Shown: positions 1 to 6,983, counted from the first letter of the stretch. The stretch: 64,000 bases of DNA from Halomonas sp. 'Soap Lake #6' (GCF_003031405.1 NZ_CP020469.1:1922001-1986000); one strand, 5' to 3'. Notes: generated from the sequence alone by a model not told the origin. Translations and numbers: made by a program.

Positions 1-627
1 TCCCCACCATCGAAGTGAAAACAGATCCATCTCCGACTCTATAAGCTTACCCCTCTTCCAATACTCATAACGCAGATAAGATAAAGAAGTTTGCTTCACA
101 TAATCTACCTCTGACTGTCCACTAGTTAATGTGAGCAATTCATGTTCCGAAACCCTCCAGCTGCGTACTGAGTTAGATGGCTCTATCAAATCTTTCATGT
201 TATCAATATCTAGAATAAGCCTTCCTTCTGGAAGGAGATGATCATAGAATCGGCGCAACGCGGTCATTGCAGAACTAAGGTCAGTAATAAGCTGAAATGA
301 TCCTGCGGGTATAATTATAACCTCGAACCTTTTTTCATAACTAAAGGAGTTAAATTTTTGACAAGTAATCTTAGGCAAAAAGTTACGTGATAAGCATTCA
401 CTTTTACAGTACCCAAGCATGTCTTCTGACGCATCAAAGCCTTCAATATTAAAGCCTGCTTCAAGAAGCGGAATAAACACTCGGCCATTGCCAACCCCTG
501 GCTCCAGCACAGGCCCAGAGCACCCATTAAGACGACTAAGATAATATTCTAGATCGCCAAAAGACTTCCCTATTGGTTTATCCAAATGGTAAACCCACGA
601 AGCTAACTTACCGTAAATATTTTCCAC
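1..627 (-). CDS. SAM-dependent methyltransferase, C-terminus beyond window edge
   Basis: A 209-codon reading frame is open from a GTG at 627 to the left edge. It begins VENIYGKLASWVYHLDKP and contains the glycine-rich class I SAM-binding motif VLEPGVGNGRVFIPLLEAG near residues 42-60, then an acidic FDAS at the end of strand 2. Further on, VIIIPAGSFQLI and LLPEGRLILDID match strands 4 and 5 of a Rossmann-fold methyltransferase. The GTG is chosen because the frame is closed by a TGA four codons upstream and a GAGG lies about 10 bases before it. The substrate cannot be told. It follows the 676-1002 gene on the same strand with no attC visible between them, so both may belong to one cassette. The gene is cut by the window. 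Confidence 0.8.
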   Translation of the reverse strand, partial: MENIYGKLASWVYHLDKPIGKSFGDLEYYLSRLNGCSGPVLEPGVGNGRVFIPLLEAGFNIEGFDASEDMLGYCKSECLSRNFLPKITCQKFNSFSYEKRFEVIIIPAGSFQLITDLSSAMTALRRFYDHLLPEGRLILDIDNMKDLIEPSNSVRSWRVSEHELLTLTSGQSEVDYVKQTSLSYLRYEYWKRGKLIESEMDLFSLRWWG

Positions 628-675
628 TTCTGAAAAACCTCAATTCTTAAACTCACCTTCACTATATAATACTTA

Positions 676-1002
676 TTAGCTTCTTTCTCCAGACAAATAA
701 TCTTTTGCGATTTCACCCACAAAGCGACGACCAGGGTTGGAACCATGGATCCAGTCATCGGGAGCAAATAAATCAAACAGCCCTACCTTGATCAGTGTCG
801 GTACTGCGAGTTCAAGCTCTTTTTCTACTTGGCCACGCTCGCCTGAGTTGTAAAGGTTAATGTTATGCAGCATAGCTGCGACAGTGCCCGTCTGAACCTT
901 ACTACCATCCTTTAGTTGCACAGAGGGAAGCATCTGTCCCTCTGAAACAATTTTTTTATTGACCGCAGCCAGCTGGTCTGAATTTTTAATACTGTTGCTC
1001 AT
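676..1002 (-). CDS. small conserved protein of unknown function (integron cassette)
   Basis: 108 residues from an ATG at 1002, preceded by AGGAG nine bases upstream; seven more codons are open upstream but lack a ribosome site. The protein starts MSNSIKNSDQLAAVNKKI and contains KLKDGS-like and GTVAAMLHNI motifs followed by YNSGERGQVEKELE and a C-terminal GRRFVGEIAKDYL. The pattern of conserved-looking short blocks recalls a widespread uncharacterised cassette-borne family (I recall it as DUF7709, not verified). It is soluble, with no signal or membrane segment. Function unknown. Confidence 0.7.
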   Translation of the reverse strand: MSNSIKNSDQLAAVNKKIVSEGQMLPSVQLKDGSKVQTGTVAAMLHNINLYNSGERGQVEKELELAVPTLIKVGLFDLFAPDDWIHGSNPGRRFVGEIAKDYLSGERS

Positions 1003-1025
1003 TGCGATTACTCCTTTTTTCAAAA

Positions 1026-1127
1026 TGCCAACACCGTTGTTCTGAAACCAAAGCAGATTGGTACGTCATTTACGCAAGCCAGCACCGGTAAAACTTACTT
1101 TGGCCGCCCGATAACAGCTTGCTAGGC
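1026..1127 (-). repeat. decayed attC site
   Basis: Between two cassette genes lies TGCCAAC (1026-1032) and, about 90 bases on, GCTAGGC (1121-1127), which differs by one base from a GTTAGGC R'' box and has the usual 'cagctt' before it. The arms pair poorly. This is probably an old attC that has lost recombination competence. Confidence 0.35.
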
Positions 1128-1158
1128 TCATGGTCATAAGAGCACATAAAGCCTTTCA

Positions 1159-1482
1159 TTAGTCACGAGGCCGACTGAGCAGATAATTCAGGTGTGAGCG
1201 AACCTCTGGCCATTCGCCTCTGTGTAACCTATACATCACGGTGTCACGATTGAAGTTATCGGTGCGCCAACCGAGCTCATTACAACCTAGTGTGTCGAAA
1301 GTTCCCGACATCTGATAGCGAGCGCGAATTCCGCGCCTTGTTAAGTTGTCTATAACACCATATGCAGTAGCGGATACGCTTTTCCCTAACCATCGGCTGG
1401 TGAGTATCCCATTACTGCTTTTAGCGCACCTTAAAGCAACAACGTCAAATACTTTGTAGATCTCCTTCCGCTCAAAAGGCAT
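1159..1482 (-). CDS. hypothetical protein (integron cassette)
   Basis: 107 residues, starting MPFERKEIYKVFDVVALRCA. The start codon is two bases downstream of the stop of the 1485-1979 kinase gene, so the two are probably translated together in one cassette. The protein is basic (many Arg) with no membrane segment. The sequence SATAYGVIDNLTRRGIRARY could be a small DNA- or RNA-binding fold, but I recognise no family. There is no convincing separate ribosome site, in keeping with translational coupling. Confidence 0.55.
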   Translation of the reverse strand: MPFERKEIYKVFDVVALRCAKSSNGILTSRWLGKSVSATAYGVIDNLTRRGIRARYQMSGTFDTLGCNELGWRTDNFNRDTVMYRLHRGEWPEVRSHLNYLLSRPRD

Positions 1483-1484
1483 AG

Positions 1485-1979
1485 CTATGCATTTACCGCG
1501 ATTACAGTTGTATTGAACCCTTCAGCATTTGTGGGAGCAACAAAGTACTTTGTAATCAGTTCAAACATCTCTTCCGTATCAGTTGCGGCTCTTTCGGGTT
1601 GTTCTGTTCGCCTCTTTGCGATCTGCTCTATGCAAATCTCATCTGGCTGGTCAATGTAGATTAGCTCATGGCGCGCCTGGATCTCTGAAAAAATACTTTT
1701 AAACCACTCTCGTTGCGGAATCGTATTTGCCGGAAAATCCATTACCACGTCAGTTCCCGTAGCCAAGATCGATTGCACCAGTTTCTTCATTTGAGGTTTA
1801 AGCCGACCTGAATACTTAATGTAATCTTCCAAGGACTCAATACTATTTGGATAGATCGACGCAAGCCACTCATCTTCTGAAAGTAGTACGGCATTTCGCT
1901 GCTGGGCAATTTCACGCGATTTTGTAGTTTTCCCAGCTCCCATTTTCCCACAGAAAAAGGTCAATACTCCTTTGCTCAT
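1485..1979 (-). CDS. P-loop kinase / AAA-type ATP-binding protein
   Basis: 164 residues. A Walker A loop FFCGKMGAGKTTKSREIA lies at residues 9-26. LLSEDEWLASIYP follows, the position of the substrate-binding acidic pair in small-molecule kinases such as Zeta-toxin- and gluconate-kinase-like P-loop proteins. DVVMDFPANT serves as Walker B-like strand and KRRTEQPERA as the lid arginines. Proteins of this family phosphorylate small metabolites or antibiotics; the substrate here is unknown. The start is supported by an AGAGGTAGGAA ribosome site. It is the first gene of a two-gene cassette with the 1159-1482 gene. Confidence 0.75.
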   Translation of the reverse strand: MSKGVLTFFCGKMGAGKTTKSREIAQQRNAVLLSEDEWLASIYPNSIESLEDYIKYSGRLKPQMKKLVQSILATGTDVVMDFPANTIPQREWFKSIFSEIQARHELIYIDQPDEICIEQIAKRRTEQPERAATDTEEMFELITKYFVAPTNAEGFNTTVIAVNA

Positions 1980-2041
1980 TTCCTACCTCTTATTGCATCA
2001 CGCAAAGCACAGGGGCGAAGAGCCACACTAGAGGGTAGGCA

Positions 2042-2081
2042 TCCCAACAGAAAACGCTGTAAACGGAGCGTACTGTTAGGC
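2042..2081 (-). repeat. very short attC-like hairpin of the 2076-2522 cassette
   Basis: TCCCAAC at 2042-2048 and GTTAGGC at 2075-2081 enclose the inverted arms AACAG/CTGTT and ACGCT/AGCGT around an 8-base loop, with three unpaired A on one arm and one on the other. The downstream gene's TAA lies inside the GTTAGGC box, as in other cassettes of this array. At about 40 bp it is shorter than attC sites usually are. An alternative outer box, GCATCAC at about 1995, would give a longer but damaged site. Confidence 0.45.
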
Positions 2082-2522
2082 ATTTTGACTACCTAATTTT
2101 GACCATTGTTGAAAAGAACCAACAGCAAACAGGCCACCAATGAACAAACAAATACCGGAGCTGATGAGCCAAAATGTCAGGCTATTTTCTGGGAACATGG
2201 GCATTAAGCCAACGAATGAAACACCTCGAAATATAAATATGCCTGTAATAACTACCAAAACCAACCTTGTGAGCGGTAAACGCTGAATGACGCCAGCTCC
2301 AGAAATTCCATAGAGAGCCCAAATTAAAAGTATTAAGACAATGACAGAAGTGACTATCGCAGGATACCAAAGGCCTTGTTCTGCCATCTGAGCCATCTCT
2401 TCACCAGCGCCAAAGAAACGATACCAATCTGCGCCGAATACTATGCAGCCAACATGAGCAAGTGCAGCGGCAACGCAGCACAGTGCTGCAGTGATAAGGT
2501 ACTTATTACTATCAGAATTCAC
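2076..2522 (-). CDS. small four-helix membrane protein (integron cassette)
   Basis: 148 residues from a GTG with AAGGAGG five bases upstream. There are four predicted membrane segments: about residues 8-30, 54-75, 83-107 and 115-137. The sequence FGADWYRFFGAGEEMAQMAEQG between helices 1 and 2 looks like a conserved exposed loop. The stop codon TAA is part of the attC R'' box. Similar small membrane proteins are common integron cassette products of unknown role; no transport signature is visible. Confidence 0.7.
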   Translation of the reverse strand: MNSDSNKYLITAALCCVAAALAHVGCIVFGADWYRFFGAGEEMAQMAEQGLWYPAIVTSVIVLILLIWALYGISGAGVIQRLPLTRLVLVVITGIFIFRGVSFVGLMPMFPENSLTFWLISSGICLFIGGLFAVGSFQQWSKLGSQNA

Positions 2523-2536
2523 TCTTCCTCCTTGAG

Positions 2537-2603
2537 TTCCTAACGCCTTGGTTCAGCGGTAAATTACAAGCACAGCGAGTGATTTATCCGCGGGCAGCAA
2601 ATG
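2537..2603 (-). repeat. attC-like site, degenerate, of the 2604-2891 cassette
   Basis: TCCTAAC followed by GCC at 2537 is a cassette junction, close to the GCCTAAC expected from the next cassette's R'' box (GTTAGGC at 2075). The paired arms TTCAGCGG/CCGCGGG are weak and no GTTRRRY box is left before the stop of the 2604-2891 gene. Confidence 0.4.
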
Positions 2604-2891
2604 TCATTCGAATGAATCCATAAGCATGACGGTTCCATCTTTTCTTTGATAATTATTGATCATTGGCACCAGCCTTTTGAAATGCTCTGTATTACAGTGG
2701 GTACGCAACGCTTCCCGATCAGGCCACTCCTCTATGAATATAAAATGCCCAGGGTCTTTTTGGTCGATAAAAAGATCGTAAGACACGCAAAGCGGCTCTT
2801 TTTTGGTTTTCTCAACTAACTCTCTATATAGAGGCATGACTTCTTGAATATGGGCCGGATCAATGAAGTCTTCAGCAATAACTTTCAGCAT
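2604..2891 (-). CDS. antibiotic biosynthesis monooxygenase (ABM/YgiN-like) domain protein
   Basis: 95 residues forming a single dimeric alpha-beta barrel domain of the ABM family: MLKVIAEDFIDPAHIQEVMP, PLCVSYDLFIDQKDPGHF and FIEEWPDREALRTHCNTEHF are its typical strand and helix blocks. In the family, EEW-x-D plus a downstream His lie at the ligand cleft. Members include quinol monooxygenases such as YgiN, and many cassette-borne copies of unknown substrate. Length matches the family. A ribosome site is weak (GGAAC). Confidence 0.8.
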   Translation of the reverse strand: MLKVIAEDFIDPAHIQEVMPLYRELVEKTKKEPLCVSYDLFIDQKDPGHFIFIEEWPDREALRTHCNTEHFKRLVPMINNYQRKDGTVMLMDSFE

Positions 2892-2913
2892 GGGCGAGAT
2901 GTTCCTGTGCTTA

Positions 2914-3003
2914 GCCTAACGACTCGGTATACAGGGCTCTCAAACATTGGTCTCTCCTTCAGGGCTTTATTCCATTCACCAAGTGTACAATTAATAGTTA
3001 GAT
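2914..3003 (-). repeat. attC site of the GNAT/GFA two-gene cassette
   Basis: GCCTAACGAC at 2914 gives the R' junction box and GTTAGAT at 2997-3003 the R'' box, 90 bp in all. The box is one base away from the complement of the cassette's start junction (AGCTAAC at 4135). About 110 bases without a gene separate it from the GFA stop. Confidence 0.5.
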
Positions 3004-3114
3004 TTCAATGATTTTGTAGTGCGTGGTAAGCGAAGCGCAACCGCATTAGTGGCTCGCAAAAACGCAAGGGCTGAAGCGCCTCATCGATAAAACATTAAAC
3101 TTTCCCCACCGCAT

Positions 3115-3549
3115 TTATCGGCATGCCCGCTGCAATGCTTTGTGAAGTGCTTGCAAACTATCAGGGCCAGCATCCAGCCGAACACAGCTATCTGGCTCAT
3201 GCTCCCAGGTAGCCGATGAAGACACATGAAGGTGAACGGCTATGTGCGATGCAGTTTCTCCATTAAGTAAACCAGCTGGAACCCATATCAACCCGGTGTC
3301 TCTCAGGCTATTAGGTACCGGACTACCACAGACCGAACAAAAGTCACTCCGATAGCCCGTTGGCTTTTGAAAAGAGCAGATTTTGGCTTGACCAGAAACC
3401 CAGTGAAAGCTCTCCTCATTTACAAAAGTAGCAGCATTGGCAGTAGATCCAGTGGATTTACGGCATAGAGAGCAATGGCACTGATAAAAATTCGGCAGTT
3501 CCCCCTCAATTTCGAATTTCACCTCACCGCAGAGACACTCCCCCTTCAT
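3115..3549 (-). CDS. GFA/CENP-V family glutathione-dependent formaldehyde-activating-like enzyme
   Basis: 144 residues. The zinc-binding pattern of the GFA fold is complete: GECLCGEVKFEI (CxC), CHCSLCRKSTG (CxCxxC) and FCSVCGSPV (CxxC). Family members bind zinc and some act on glutathione adducts; most are uncharacterised. The start at 3549 is preferred because AAGGAGGG lies six bases before it. The open frame extends 26 codons further to 3627 but lacks a ribosome site and homology there. It lies downstream of the GNAT gene within the same cassette. Confidence 0.85.
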   Translation of the reverse strand: MKGECLCGEVKFEIEGELPNFYQCHCSLCRKSTGSTANAATFVNEESFHWVSGQAKICSFQKPTGYRSDFCSVCGSPVPNSLRDTGLIWVPAGLLNGETASHIAVHLHVSSSATWEHEPDSCVRLDAGPDSLQALHKALQRACR

Positions 3550-3638
3550 CGAACCCTCCTTAAATATCTCTCTATAAAATTTGGTACCAACCCGTGAAGC
3601 GGCGGAAAAGGCATCTGTGTGACGCACATGGTTATTCC

Positions 3639-4046
3639 CTAATGTTCATCGCCAGCATACACCCACATCGGTTCGGTTTTGCCAGCGCGCTGAAAACCTA
3701 GCGACTTATAGAACTCGATGGCCTTGCCGTCGGCAGTTAGCATTTGCTGATGAAAAGCACCATACACTCGCTGCATTGCCTCCATCATTTTTCGGCCGAT
3801 ACCTTTGCCTTGATAATGCGGATGCACAAGTAAGTGGGGGTAATACACCACCAAGCTACCATCTGATATCGCATTACCCAGGCCGACAAGCTCACCATTT
3901 ATTCGTGCCGTTACCAAAGTGTGTGAGTTACACAAGGCTGACATTAGCTGCTTGGGCTTATCTGCTGAAGACCACTCATTCGCACAATAAAGGGCAAGGA
4001 CTTCCGCCTCATCAATGTGCCCGTTGAGTTCAACTTTCACATCCAT
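3639..4046 (-). CDS. GNAT family N-acetyltransferase
   Basis: 135 residues. The acetyl-CoA binding motif A is clear: LLVHPHYQGKGIGRKMMEAM (residues about 72-91, Q/RxxGxG/A). Motif B follows as AIEFYKSLGFQRAGKTEPMW. The compact form with VYYPHLLVHP is typical of cassette-borne acetyltransferases. The acceptor is unknown; related cassettes include antibiotic and polyamine acetyltransferases. A ribosome site CAGGAAGC precedes the ATG. The GFA-family gene follows without an attC in between. Confidence 0.85.
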   Translation of the reverse strand: MDVKVELNGHIDEAEVLALYCANEWSSADKPKQLMSALCNSHTLVTARINGELVGLGNAISDGSLVVYYPHLLVHPHYQGKGIGRKMMEAMQRVYGAFHQQMLTADGKAIEFYKSLGFQRAGKTEPMWVYAGDEH

Positions 4047-4134
4047 TTTCAGCTTCCTGGTTTAGGTGTAACGGAATAAGCGGAGCAGCAGCAATCACGA
4101 CAGAGGGTTCCAAGAGATTCTCCTTTTCTACAGA

Positions 4135-4212
4135 AGCTAACGCCCGCCATAAACGGCGCGAGGCACGAGCATCCAACGGCCGAAGGGGGCGAATTTAATG
4201 GCTTGGTTAGGC
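4135..4212 (-). repeat. attC site of the PNPOx-like cassette
   Basis: AGCTAAC (4135-4141) and GTTAGGC (4206-4212) flank imperfectly paired arms. The site is nearly the same as the one at 21067-21144 (shared 'ataaacggcgcgag' and 'gcgaatttaat' blocks), so both belong to one attC subfamily. Confidence 0.8.
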
Positions 4213-4686
4213 ATCTTTATCCTGACGCACACCGTAAGTGCAAAGCGCGGACTGAATTTGAGACTCTTCAGTTGTCTCTGAAGGGTAAAGCCGGTAGCTA
4301 GGTGCAACTATCGGCTCTACGGCAATAGCTCTTACAACGAACACACTGTGTATCGGGTAGCGATCACCAGCCATCGCAAGAAGTGGGTCAACCCAGCGAG
4401 AATACTCCGGTACTGACGGCTTAAGTTCAGTTGCCGTGCCAATAATCTTGAAGCCCTTTTGGACAAAAACATCAACAAAACTCAGGCATACCTTCTGATT
4501 TACCCTGATATTCTTCGCTGACTTAGGTGAGGCAATGTTTGCAACCACTATGTTCTGACTATCTGCAACAGCAAAAACTTCCTTTGGCGACACATTCGGC
4601 TGTCCGTTTTCATCACTTGTAGCCAACCAACAGAGCACGCTTCGCTCTACAGATTCACGAACTTCAGTAGTTATTAGGTCTGACAC
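4207..4686 (-). CDS. pyridoxamine 5'-phosphate oxidase-like (PNPOx) FMN-binding protein
   Basis: 159 residues from a GTG with GGAG seven bases upstream. The split-barrel PNPOx fold is seen in VLCWLATSDENGQPNVSPKE (residues 17-36), VVANIASPKSAKNIRVNQK and VCLSFVDVFVQKGFKIIGTA, the usual FMN-contacting strands. Such proteins bind FMN or F420 and reduce diverse small molecules; the substrate is unknown. Its TAA is inside the attC R'' box. Cassette-borne members of this family are common. Confidence 0.85.
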   Translation of the reverse strand: MSDLITTEVRESVERSVLCWLATSDENGQPNVSPKEVFAVADSQNIVVANIASPKSAKNIRVNQKVCLSFVDVFVQKGFKIIGTATELKPSVPEYSRWVDPLLAMAGDRYPIHSVFVVRAIAVEPIVAPSYRLYPSETTEESQIQSALCTYGVRQDKDA

Positions 4687-4702
4687 TGTATTCTCCTCAT
4701 AT

Positions 4703-4762
4703 GCATAACGCGAGTATTAAGCCGTGCCGTGCCGCGGCATCGGCTTGAATGAATTGTTAGGC
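4703..4762 (-). repeat. attC site of the ParB-like cassette
   Basis: GCATAAC (4703-4709) and GTTAGGC (4756-4762) flank long inverted arms: TTAAGCCGTGCCG pairs with CGGCATCGGCTTGAA. This is the common 'cggcttgaatgaattgttaggc' attC type, about 60 bp. Confidence 0.9.
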
Positions 4763-5142
4763 ATCCTCATATGGAAGGTCATCTGGATCAACGCCGATGT
4801 AGTCTGGCTCTGGCATGACATAAGGCGCAAAGCCATGATTTCTGTGCGACCGAGTAGCAGCGCTTTGGCTACGCGATGCATTCCATCCATTACTCGGCCA
4901 TCCGGGGAAAGGATGATTGGGTAGGCCAAGTCTGTAGCCTCAACCAGCCGCATATGATCCACCAAATCACGGCAAGTAGGAGGCGGATCGTCTGCGTTGT
5001 ACCAGTACGACTCATCTACTTCTTGGATGTCAGAAAGCTGGACTGCCAAAGGCTGCCTTGTTTGAGCCAAGTCGATCAAGCGATGAACGTCCCAGGCGAG
5101 CAATCCATCCTTACTTTCACGAAAGTGATACTGCTTACGCAT
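4757..5142 (-). pseudogene. ParB-like domain cassette protein, frameshifted near the 3' end
   Basis: The frame from the ATG at 5142 reads MRKQYHFRESKDGLLAWDVH through YPIILSPDGRVMDGMHRVAKA, a ParB/Srx-like nucleotide-binding block seen in a common cassette family. After about residue 105 (TEIMA) the open frame drifts into an unrelated tail (LRLMSCQSQTTS) and runs through the attC to 4717. In the neighbouring frame the same bases encode FAPYVMPEPDYIGVDPDDLP then YEDA and a TAA at 4757 inside the R'' box, which is how genes of this array end. One missing base near 4825-4835 explains this. Either a real decay or a sequencing error. Function of the family is unknown. Confidence 0.75.
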
Positions 5143-5154
5143 GAGTGATTCCTA

Positions 5155-5451
5155 ATAAAGCTGCCATTGGCCCTGTACTTTCTTCTTGCACCGAAGACTG
5201 AAGCGGTTCAGTCTTTTCATCGTATCAATGTTGCCAAAGACAGGTTCCACGACAGACATGCAATGACTGTAAATTTCTTTTGCCTTGGGCTATCGACTCG
5301 GTGCTTCATCCAGGTGATGTAATTGGGTCATCGTTTGTTCTCGATAATAAAAGACACTTGTCGCCCGGTACCCTTGCGATGATCTGCCGAGGAAGGGCTC
5401 TGCATGTATTGCTATTTCTTTGGGCAATGCCACAAACGTTGGGGAAAGGTC
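5155..5451 (-). mobile_element. remnant of an IS1182-type element (transposase 3' part)
   Basis: About 280 bases from 'aaagctgcc' at 5156 align closely with 12943-13230 of the intact IS1182-type element in this window, covering the last ~100 codons of its transposase (for example the 'gaagcggttcagtcttttc' and 'ctcgataataaaagacacttgtcg' blocks). Neither terminal repeat is complete. The left edge falls in the cassette junction (TCCTAA, expected GCCTAAC) and the right edge abuts AACGTCCC of the next attC. So this copy too occupied a cassette junction before it decayed. Confidence 0.8.
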
Positions 5452-5529
5452 AACGTCCCAGCGAGCGGAGCGAGTGATTGAAGAAGGAGGTGGAGGAAGT
5501 CCAGCGTTCGCTGAAAGCAGTTGTTATGC
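5452..5529 (-). repeat. attC site of the SDR cassette, R' box separated by IS remnant
   Basis: The arm 'aacgtcccagcgagcggagcgag' begins right after the IS1182 remnant and GTTATGC (5523-5529) is the R'' box. GTTATGC is the exact complement of the SDR cassette's start junction GCATAAC at 6326. The outer R' box is the CCTAA left at 5150-5154. Confidence 0.65.
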
Positions 5530-5548
5530 AGCATTAGATCGATCTGCA

Positions 5549-6298
5549 TTACTGTGCGGTGTATCCACCGTCTATGGAATGGACGCTTCCGGTCATAAAT
5601 GCCGCTCGTTCACTCACCAGATACGCTACCAAATCCGCGATCTCTTCTCGGGTGGCGAGGCGCTTCATTGGATGCACACTTGCCATCCAGTCCGTAACCT
5701 CTTTGCCGGAATCCATTATTCGTGGAGTTGCAACGTAGCCCGGTGCAACTGCGCATACTCGGATATTCGACTCTGCCAACTCTAAGGCTGCTGAGCGAGT
5801 CAAACCAATTACTCCATGCTTCGCCGCAGTGTATGCAGCCATGCCCGCTAGACCAACCACCCCATTGGCAGAGGACATATTCACGATCGCACCCGAGCCA
5901 TTGGCAAGCATTGCAGGTATCTCATACTTCATGGAGTAGAAAATACCGTTCAGATCAGTATCAATGACCTCGCGCCATATCTCTGCTTCTACATCTTGAA
6001 CCGACACCCCGGCTGGACCAGTTACGCCAGCGTTGTTCACAGCTATATCGAGCTTTCCAAACCGTTCGATGGCTCTTTCCACCGCGGCTTCCATAGCTTT
6101 TGGAACACGCACGTCTGCCTCAAGAGCCAACGTCCGTGTACCTTTCGGGTCTATTCTTCTACACACAGATTCCACTGGCTCAAGGCGACGACTGACCAGC
6201 ACGACCGAGGCCCCATCAGCATATAGGCGCTCAGCTATTGCCTCCCCGTTTCCGGCACCCGCCCCCGTTACAAGAGCGACTTTGCCTTCAAACTCCAT
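5549..6298 (-). CDS. SDR family oxidoreductase
   Basis: 249 residues, classical short-chain dehydrogenase. The cofactor motif is VALVTGAGAGNGEAIA (residues 7-22, TGxxxGxG), followed by LEADVRVP, NNAGVTGPAG (NNAG) and the catalytic Ser-Tyr-Lys set IVNMSSANG / YTAAKHGVIG. After the active site it has the usual PGYVATP and a C-terminal SVHSIDGGYTAQ. Arg at VSRRLEP suggests NADP or NAD with a non-acidic pocket. Substrate unknown. GGAGG lies seven bases before the ATG. It is alone in its cassette. Confidence 0.9.
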   Translation of the reverse strand: MEFEGKVALVTGAGAGNGEAIAERLYADGASVVLVSRRLEPVESVCRRIDPKGTRTLALEADVRVPKAMEAAVERAIERFGKLDIAVNNAGVTGPAGVSVQDVEAEIWREVIDTDLNGIFYSMKYEIPAMLANGSGAIVNMSSANGVVGLAGMAAYTAAKHGVIGLTRSAALELAESNIRVCAVAPGYVATPRIMDSGKEVTDWMASVHPMKRLATREEIADLVAYLVSERAAFMTGSVHSIDGGYTAQ

Positions 6299-6325
6299 AT
6301 TTATCCTCCGAAATAGACGCTAAAT

Positions 6326-6409
6326 GCATAACGCCGCCAACACGCGCGGTTTTGCAGTCAAGGCAAAGCCGCAACGAAAAAGTTGTCGCTGTGCTTGGCC
6401 TTGTTAGGG
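6326..6409 (-). repeat. attC site of the toxin-antitoxin cassette
   Basis: GCATAAC (6326-6332) and GTTAGGG (6403-6409) enclose a long imperfect stem (AACGCCGCCAACACGCG side against the 'gtcgctgtgcttggccttgtt' side). GTTAGGG is the complement of CCCTAAC at 6978-6984, which marks the start of this cassette. Confidence 0.85.
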
Positions 6410-6443
6410 CTCTTGACGTATACTTGTACGGAACTTCCGTACA
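6395..6443 (+). promoter_or_regulatory. yefM-yoeB promoter and TGTACGGA operator
   Basis: A perfect 8-3-8 palindrome, TGTACGGA-act-TCCGTACA, lies at 6425-6443, 14 bases before the yefM start. Operators of YefM/Phd antitoxins are palindromes with a TGTAC core. Just upstream, TTGGCC (6395) and TATACT (6419-6424) are spaced 18 bases and can serve as -35 and -10. The palindrome then covers the start point, as expected for autorepression. The -35 overlaps the attC R'' side, so the cassette carries its own promoter facing against the array. Confidence 0.65.
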
Positions 6444-6457
6444 TCAAGGGGACCGCT

Positions 6458-6730
6458 ATGGACACAATCAGTGTAAACAAATTCAGAGACAATCTGAAAA
6501 GCGTAGTAGAGCAAGTGGTTAGCAGGCATGAGCCGCTCAAGGTAACACGACGAGCCGGAGAGGCCTTCGTTGTGATGAGCGCCGACGACTGGGAGCAAGA
6601 ACAGGAAACTCTTCACGTTCTCCAAAGCAAAAGTCTCATGCAGCAGATTGCTGACTCTCTTGAAACCCACACCCGTGGAGAAGGCTATCAACCAACTGGC
6701 GAGCAGATGGATGAGATCACTGGTATTTGA
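6458..6730 (+). CDS. yefM: YefM-type antitoxin (Phd/YefM family)
   Basis: 90 residues. The N-terminal half MDTISVNKFRDNLKSVVEQV followed by HEPLKVTRRAGEAFVVMSADDW is the Phd/YefM DNA-binding and dimer fold. The C-terminal part from about residue 55 is the flexible toxin-binding tail. It would neutralise YoeB and repress the operon at the TGTACGGA palindrome. The toxin gene overlaps its 3' end by 20 bases. It is one of very few genes of the array on the + strand, opposite to the other cassettes. Confidence 0.92.
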   Translation: MDTISVNKFRDNLKSVVEQVVSRHEPLKVTRRAGEAFVVMSADDWEQEQETLHVLQSKSLMQQIADSLETHTRGEGYQPTGEQMDEITGI

Positions 6731-6983
6731 GGGCAACACCTGGGAGGCGTATGAGGCTATGCGCGAAAAGGACAAGCGATTACACAAAGCCTTGTGCAAA
6801 TTACTCAAGGAAATGCTGCGATCGGACGATCCTTCTTCCGGCCTGGGAAAGCCTGAACCACTAAAGCACAACCTCTCTGGCCTATGGTCTAAGCGGATAT
6901 CACAAAAAGATCGTTTGATATATCGGTTCGACGAAAAGTCCATTTATATCTTCGCAATGGGTGGTCACTACGATCAGCCCTAA
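6711..6983 (+). CDS. yoeB: YoeB-type mRNA interferase toxin (Txe/YoeB family)
   Basis: 90 residues starting MRSLVFEGNTWEAYEAMREK. The family block GKPEPLKHNLSGLWSKRI (residues about 46-63) and DRLIYRFDE are almost as in E. coli YoeB; Glu, Arg and the C-terminal His-Tyr (GGHYDQP) are the ribosome-dependent mRNA cleavage residues of the family. The TAA stop is made by the cassette junction itself (CCCTAAC, 6978-6984), and an IS1182 derivative starts two bases later. The protein looks intact. Such pairs are thought to stabilise large cassette arrays. Confidence 0.93.
   Translation: MRSLVFEGNTWEAYEAMREKDKRLHKALCKLLKEMLRSDDPSSGLGKPEPLKHNLSGLWSKRISQKDRLIYRFDEKSIYIFAMGGHYDQP

Noticed and set aside
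315..527. A 70-codon - strand open frame
   Set aside because: It is an out-of-frame shadow of the methyltransferase gene that covers 1-627.
6404..6943. A 179-codon - strand open frame opposite yefM-yoeB
   Set aside because: Antisense shadow of two well recognised genes; contains no domain.
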